Below, one piece after another: positions 7,501-7,848 of a DNA stretch of 7,848 nt (the first letter of the stretch is position 1; each line of letters begins with the position of its first letter). Position numbers and translations under genes: made by a program. Source of the stretch: JBNLBT01 sp050303435 (GTDB lineage: Bacteria; Pseudomonadota; Gammaproteobacteria; Xanthomonadales; Marinicellaceae); contig JBNLBT010000137.1 in assembly GCA_050303435.1 (NCBI GenBank), forward strand, positions 1-7,848. Reading direction: 5' to 3'. The notes beneath the pieces are model-generated. The model was not told the origin of the DNA. It did not search any database and was given only the letters and a program-made list of their open reading frames with translations.

Positions 7501-7848
7501 TCAAAGCGGCCGGTCTCTGTATTCAAGGCGCCGTCGGCATCGACGTCGTCCCACAAGGTACCGGAAATGCGGTTATTGAACAGCGACTGGTAACCAAAAT
7601 CCTGATCCAAATCGATGGTGCCACCGGCGATCACCACGGTGGACTGATTGTCGTTGCCGCCGTCGGGGTCCGCGGTCAACGTCAGGTTGGCAAAATCCGG
7701 CAGTGTGGTGGTGTCCACCGACACGGTGTAAGTGCCATCGATCAGGCGGCCAAACCAGTAAAAACCGGATTCATTGGTCACCCGGCTGGCGACGGTGTTG
7801 CCGTTGCTGTCGCTCAGCTGCAGCCGCACCCCTTCGATGCCGTAATCG
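4593..7848 (-). CDS. Multi-domain SdrD B-like repeat surface protein, 5' end beyond window
   Basis: The open frame runs from the window edge to a TGA at 4595-4593, giving at least 1084 codons. The codons before the first possible GTG start (7829) still encode B-domain sequence (DYGIEG), so the true N-terminus and any signal peptide lie outside. Residues are numbered here from that GTG. The protein is Asp/Gly/Asn/Thr-rich, acidic and cysteine-free in the visible part. It holds one partial and seven complete tandem SdrD-type B domains (about 1-922). These usually open with a motif like IGDxVWxDxNxNGxQD, contain TDxxGxYxFxxLP, and close with DFGY/F. The Asp/Asn loops resemble calcium sites that rigidify such domains in staphylococcal Sdr proteins. 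Residues 923-1027 form a fibronectin-like module, and 1036-1078 a charged, probably helical tail. No LPXTG, PEP-CTERM or membrane anchor is seen. Likely a secreted stalk or adhesin co-expressed with the C25 peptidase; ligand unknown. Confidence 0.9.
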   Translation of the reverse strand, partial: DYGIEGVRLQLSDSNGNTVASRVTNESGFYWFGRLIDGTYTVSVDTTTLPDFANLTLTADPDGGNDNQSTVVIAGGTIDLDQDFGYQSLFNNRISGTLWDDVDADGALNTETGRFEGVSIDLLDANGNVVGSTFTDVDGNYQFSRLPDGDYTVVISDVTNVLAGYWMSVGASQGSDNNSQLAGYTVNLSGGTNNTTGDFGFYRSVASIGNQVFIDLNNNGVRDVGSDPGLPGAVVVLTITYPNGDSVSMADVTDAAGFYRFNNLLADDNFNGIGAGQPTYSLTINGLPAGYVSTYDGLADATGFGNGTEDNSDDTAGEAAFVISGSNDDSNDFGFAPPGVIGDRVWLDLDGDGVQDANEDGLANLTVQLTPPAGVDLGNGVGAPVTTLTDNEGRYLFNHLPLASGYTVTVLTPPAGLSPTFDEDGTGTAHTSSVDLTLANEEHMTADFGYAALPGSIGDYVWSDADGDGVQDPNEIGLPGVTVQLVDTSGLVIDTAITDATGHYLFTGVNQTAVHSVRIVPATVPAGYVQTGDPDGVGAPDNETTVPALNTTGGTNLYADFGYQPPALGHAVIGDTVFLDVNNNGAQDAGDTGIPGITLHLLRDTNADNVPDTAVATAVTDGSGNYQFPGLPIGTAYAVVVTDTANVLNGYTQTADPDGGNDGTSLINPLLGDDLLQDFGYRPPRNGAGVIGDFIFNDVNANGVQDAGDQGLEGVTVRLFDDQGNLIDSMATDENGAYLFVGLDPTATYTVTVDTSTLPNSAAAWTNNIDPDGGGDASAVVDLTLAAGGVNRDVDFGFVGNTSNAIGGTVWQDNDGNGLLTDGSGGTPDESGNGIGNVRIVLRDGNGNIVASALTDVNGDYLITGLPDGTYFVEVDDRFNELATMQHTDGPNAGDNGIDNNSQDDTGYAVAVSGGATNTTADFGYMPPVTTPVTLQSFRVDHDAATGSSVIEWRTATESGNIGFDLYYRMNGEWHLANAELIPAHGIYSSRTQNYAYVVRGVMADEWVIVDVDITGQRQAHGPFVANQTHGAAFSATTSDPIDWTSLRQEQQHKRAQRDVDRAQRLNQLIDEFKASDRNNGGEQ
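4596..5063 (-). other. C-terminal fibronectin-like module plus charged tail of the B-repeat protein
   Basis: The segment begins TTPVTLQSFRVDHD (residues 924-937) and continues with VIEWRTATESGNIGFDLYYR (944-963). It ends with VDVDITGQRQAHGPF (1004-1018). This pattern, strand plus WxTATExxNxGFxLY plus DxxGxxxxHGPF, is a recurring beta-sandwich module that I associate with bacterial exported proteins of the C25/SdrD-B kind; in some of these it is followed in the same chain by the peptidase. Here it is followed by a tail rich in Arg, Gln, Glu and Asp (1036-1070, DWTSLRQEQQHKRAQRD onward), probably helical, and then the stop codon. It may connect or dock the stalk to the separately encoded peptidase, which is inference. 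Confidence 0.65.
4600..4607 (-). promoter_or_regulatory. Strong Shine-Dalgarno of the C25 peptidase gene
   Basis: The minus strand reads GGAGGTGA, a near-perfect anti-16S match, with GGAGG 6 bases before the ATG at 4596. It lies within the last codons of the upstream SdrD-like gene, which it partly encodes (Gly-Gly-Glu). With the ATGA overlap it fixes the start and lets the protease be translated independently of, or coupled to, the stalk protein. Confidence 0.85.
5064..7848 (-). repeat. Tandem array of SdrD B-like domain repeats (protein-level)
   Basis: Eight units of about 110 to 135 residues can be set by their closing DFGY/DFGF. In transcription order they are: R0 partial 7848-7584; R1 7583-7236; R2 7235-6834; R3 6833-6486; R4 6485-6150; R5 6149-5796; R6 5795-5448; R7 5447-5064. 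R2 to R6 have canonical openings such as LDLDGDGVQD (R3) and SDADGDGVQD (R4). R1 (DDVDADGALN) and R7 (QDNDGNGLLTD plus an insertion) are atypical. The units are diverged at DNA level, so this is an old protein repeat rather than a recent nucleotide tandem repeat. Confidence 0.85.

Noticed and set aside
5064..7848. Recurring short DNA words in the array as a possible CRISPR or nucleotide tandem repeat
   Set aside because: The words encode the conserved DFGY, GNG and DPDG motifs, spacing is irregular and over 300 bases, and the copies are diverged at DNA level.

Overview
All genes in this window are read from the minus strand. In transcription order, from high to low coordinates, they form two blocks separated by an intergenic stretch of about 210 bases. 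No RNA gene, mobile element or CRISPR array was seen. The mix of genes, with a proteobacterial-style ThiI/RadA housekeeping set and moderately GC-rich DNA, suggests a gammaproteobacterium, possibly marine or environmental. This is inferred from sequence character only, and genus cannot be stated.

Block 1 (7848-2365) is a two-gene secreted or surface module. The upstream gene enters from the right edge, so its 5' end is missing. It encodes a long, acidic, cysteine-free protein made of at least eight tandem SdrD-type B domains with Asp/Asn/Gly calcium-loop motifs. A fibronectin-like C-terminal module and a charged helical tail follow. Its stop codon overlaps the start of the next gene in an ATGA, and that start is preceded by a strong Shine-Dalgarno sequence. 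The second gene encodes an exported gingipain-like cysteine peptidase (family C25) with a signal peptide and a visible His/Cys catalytic pair. The arrangement suggests a calcium-rigidified stalk or adhesin co-produced with a surface protease. It is the most interesting part of the window.

The intergenic region (2364-2155) carries, in transcription order, a perfect 14-base palindrome, a strong GC-rich hairpin, a likely Rho-independent terminator ending in seven T, and a weak candidate promoter for block 2.

Block 2 (2154-1) is a compact housekeeping run. It holds thiI (tRNA 4-thiouridine sulfurtransferase, short form without a rhodanese domain), a GNAT acetyltransferase 4 bases downstream, and the beginning of radA (branch-migration helicase for recombination). 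radA overlaps the acetyltransferase by 14 bases and runs off the left edge. Tight packing implies co-transcription, though no common pathway is evident.
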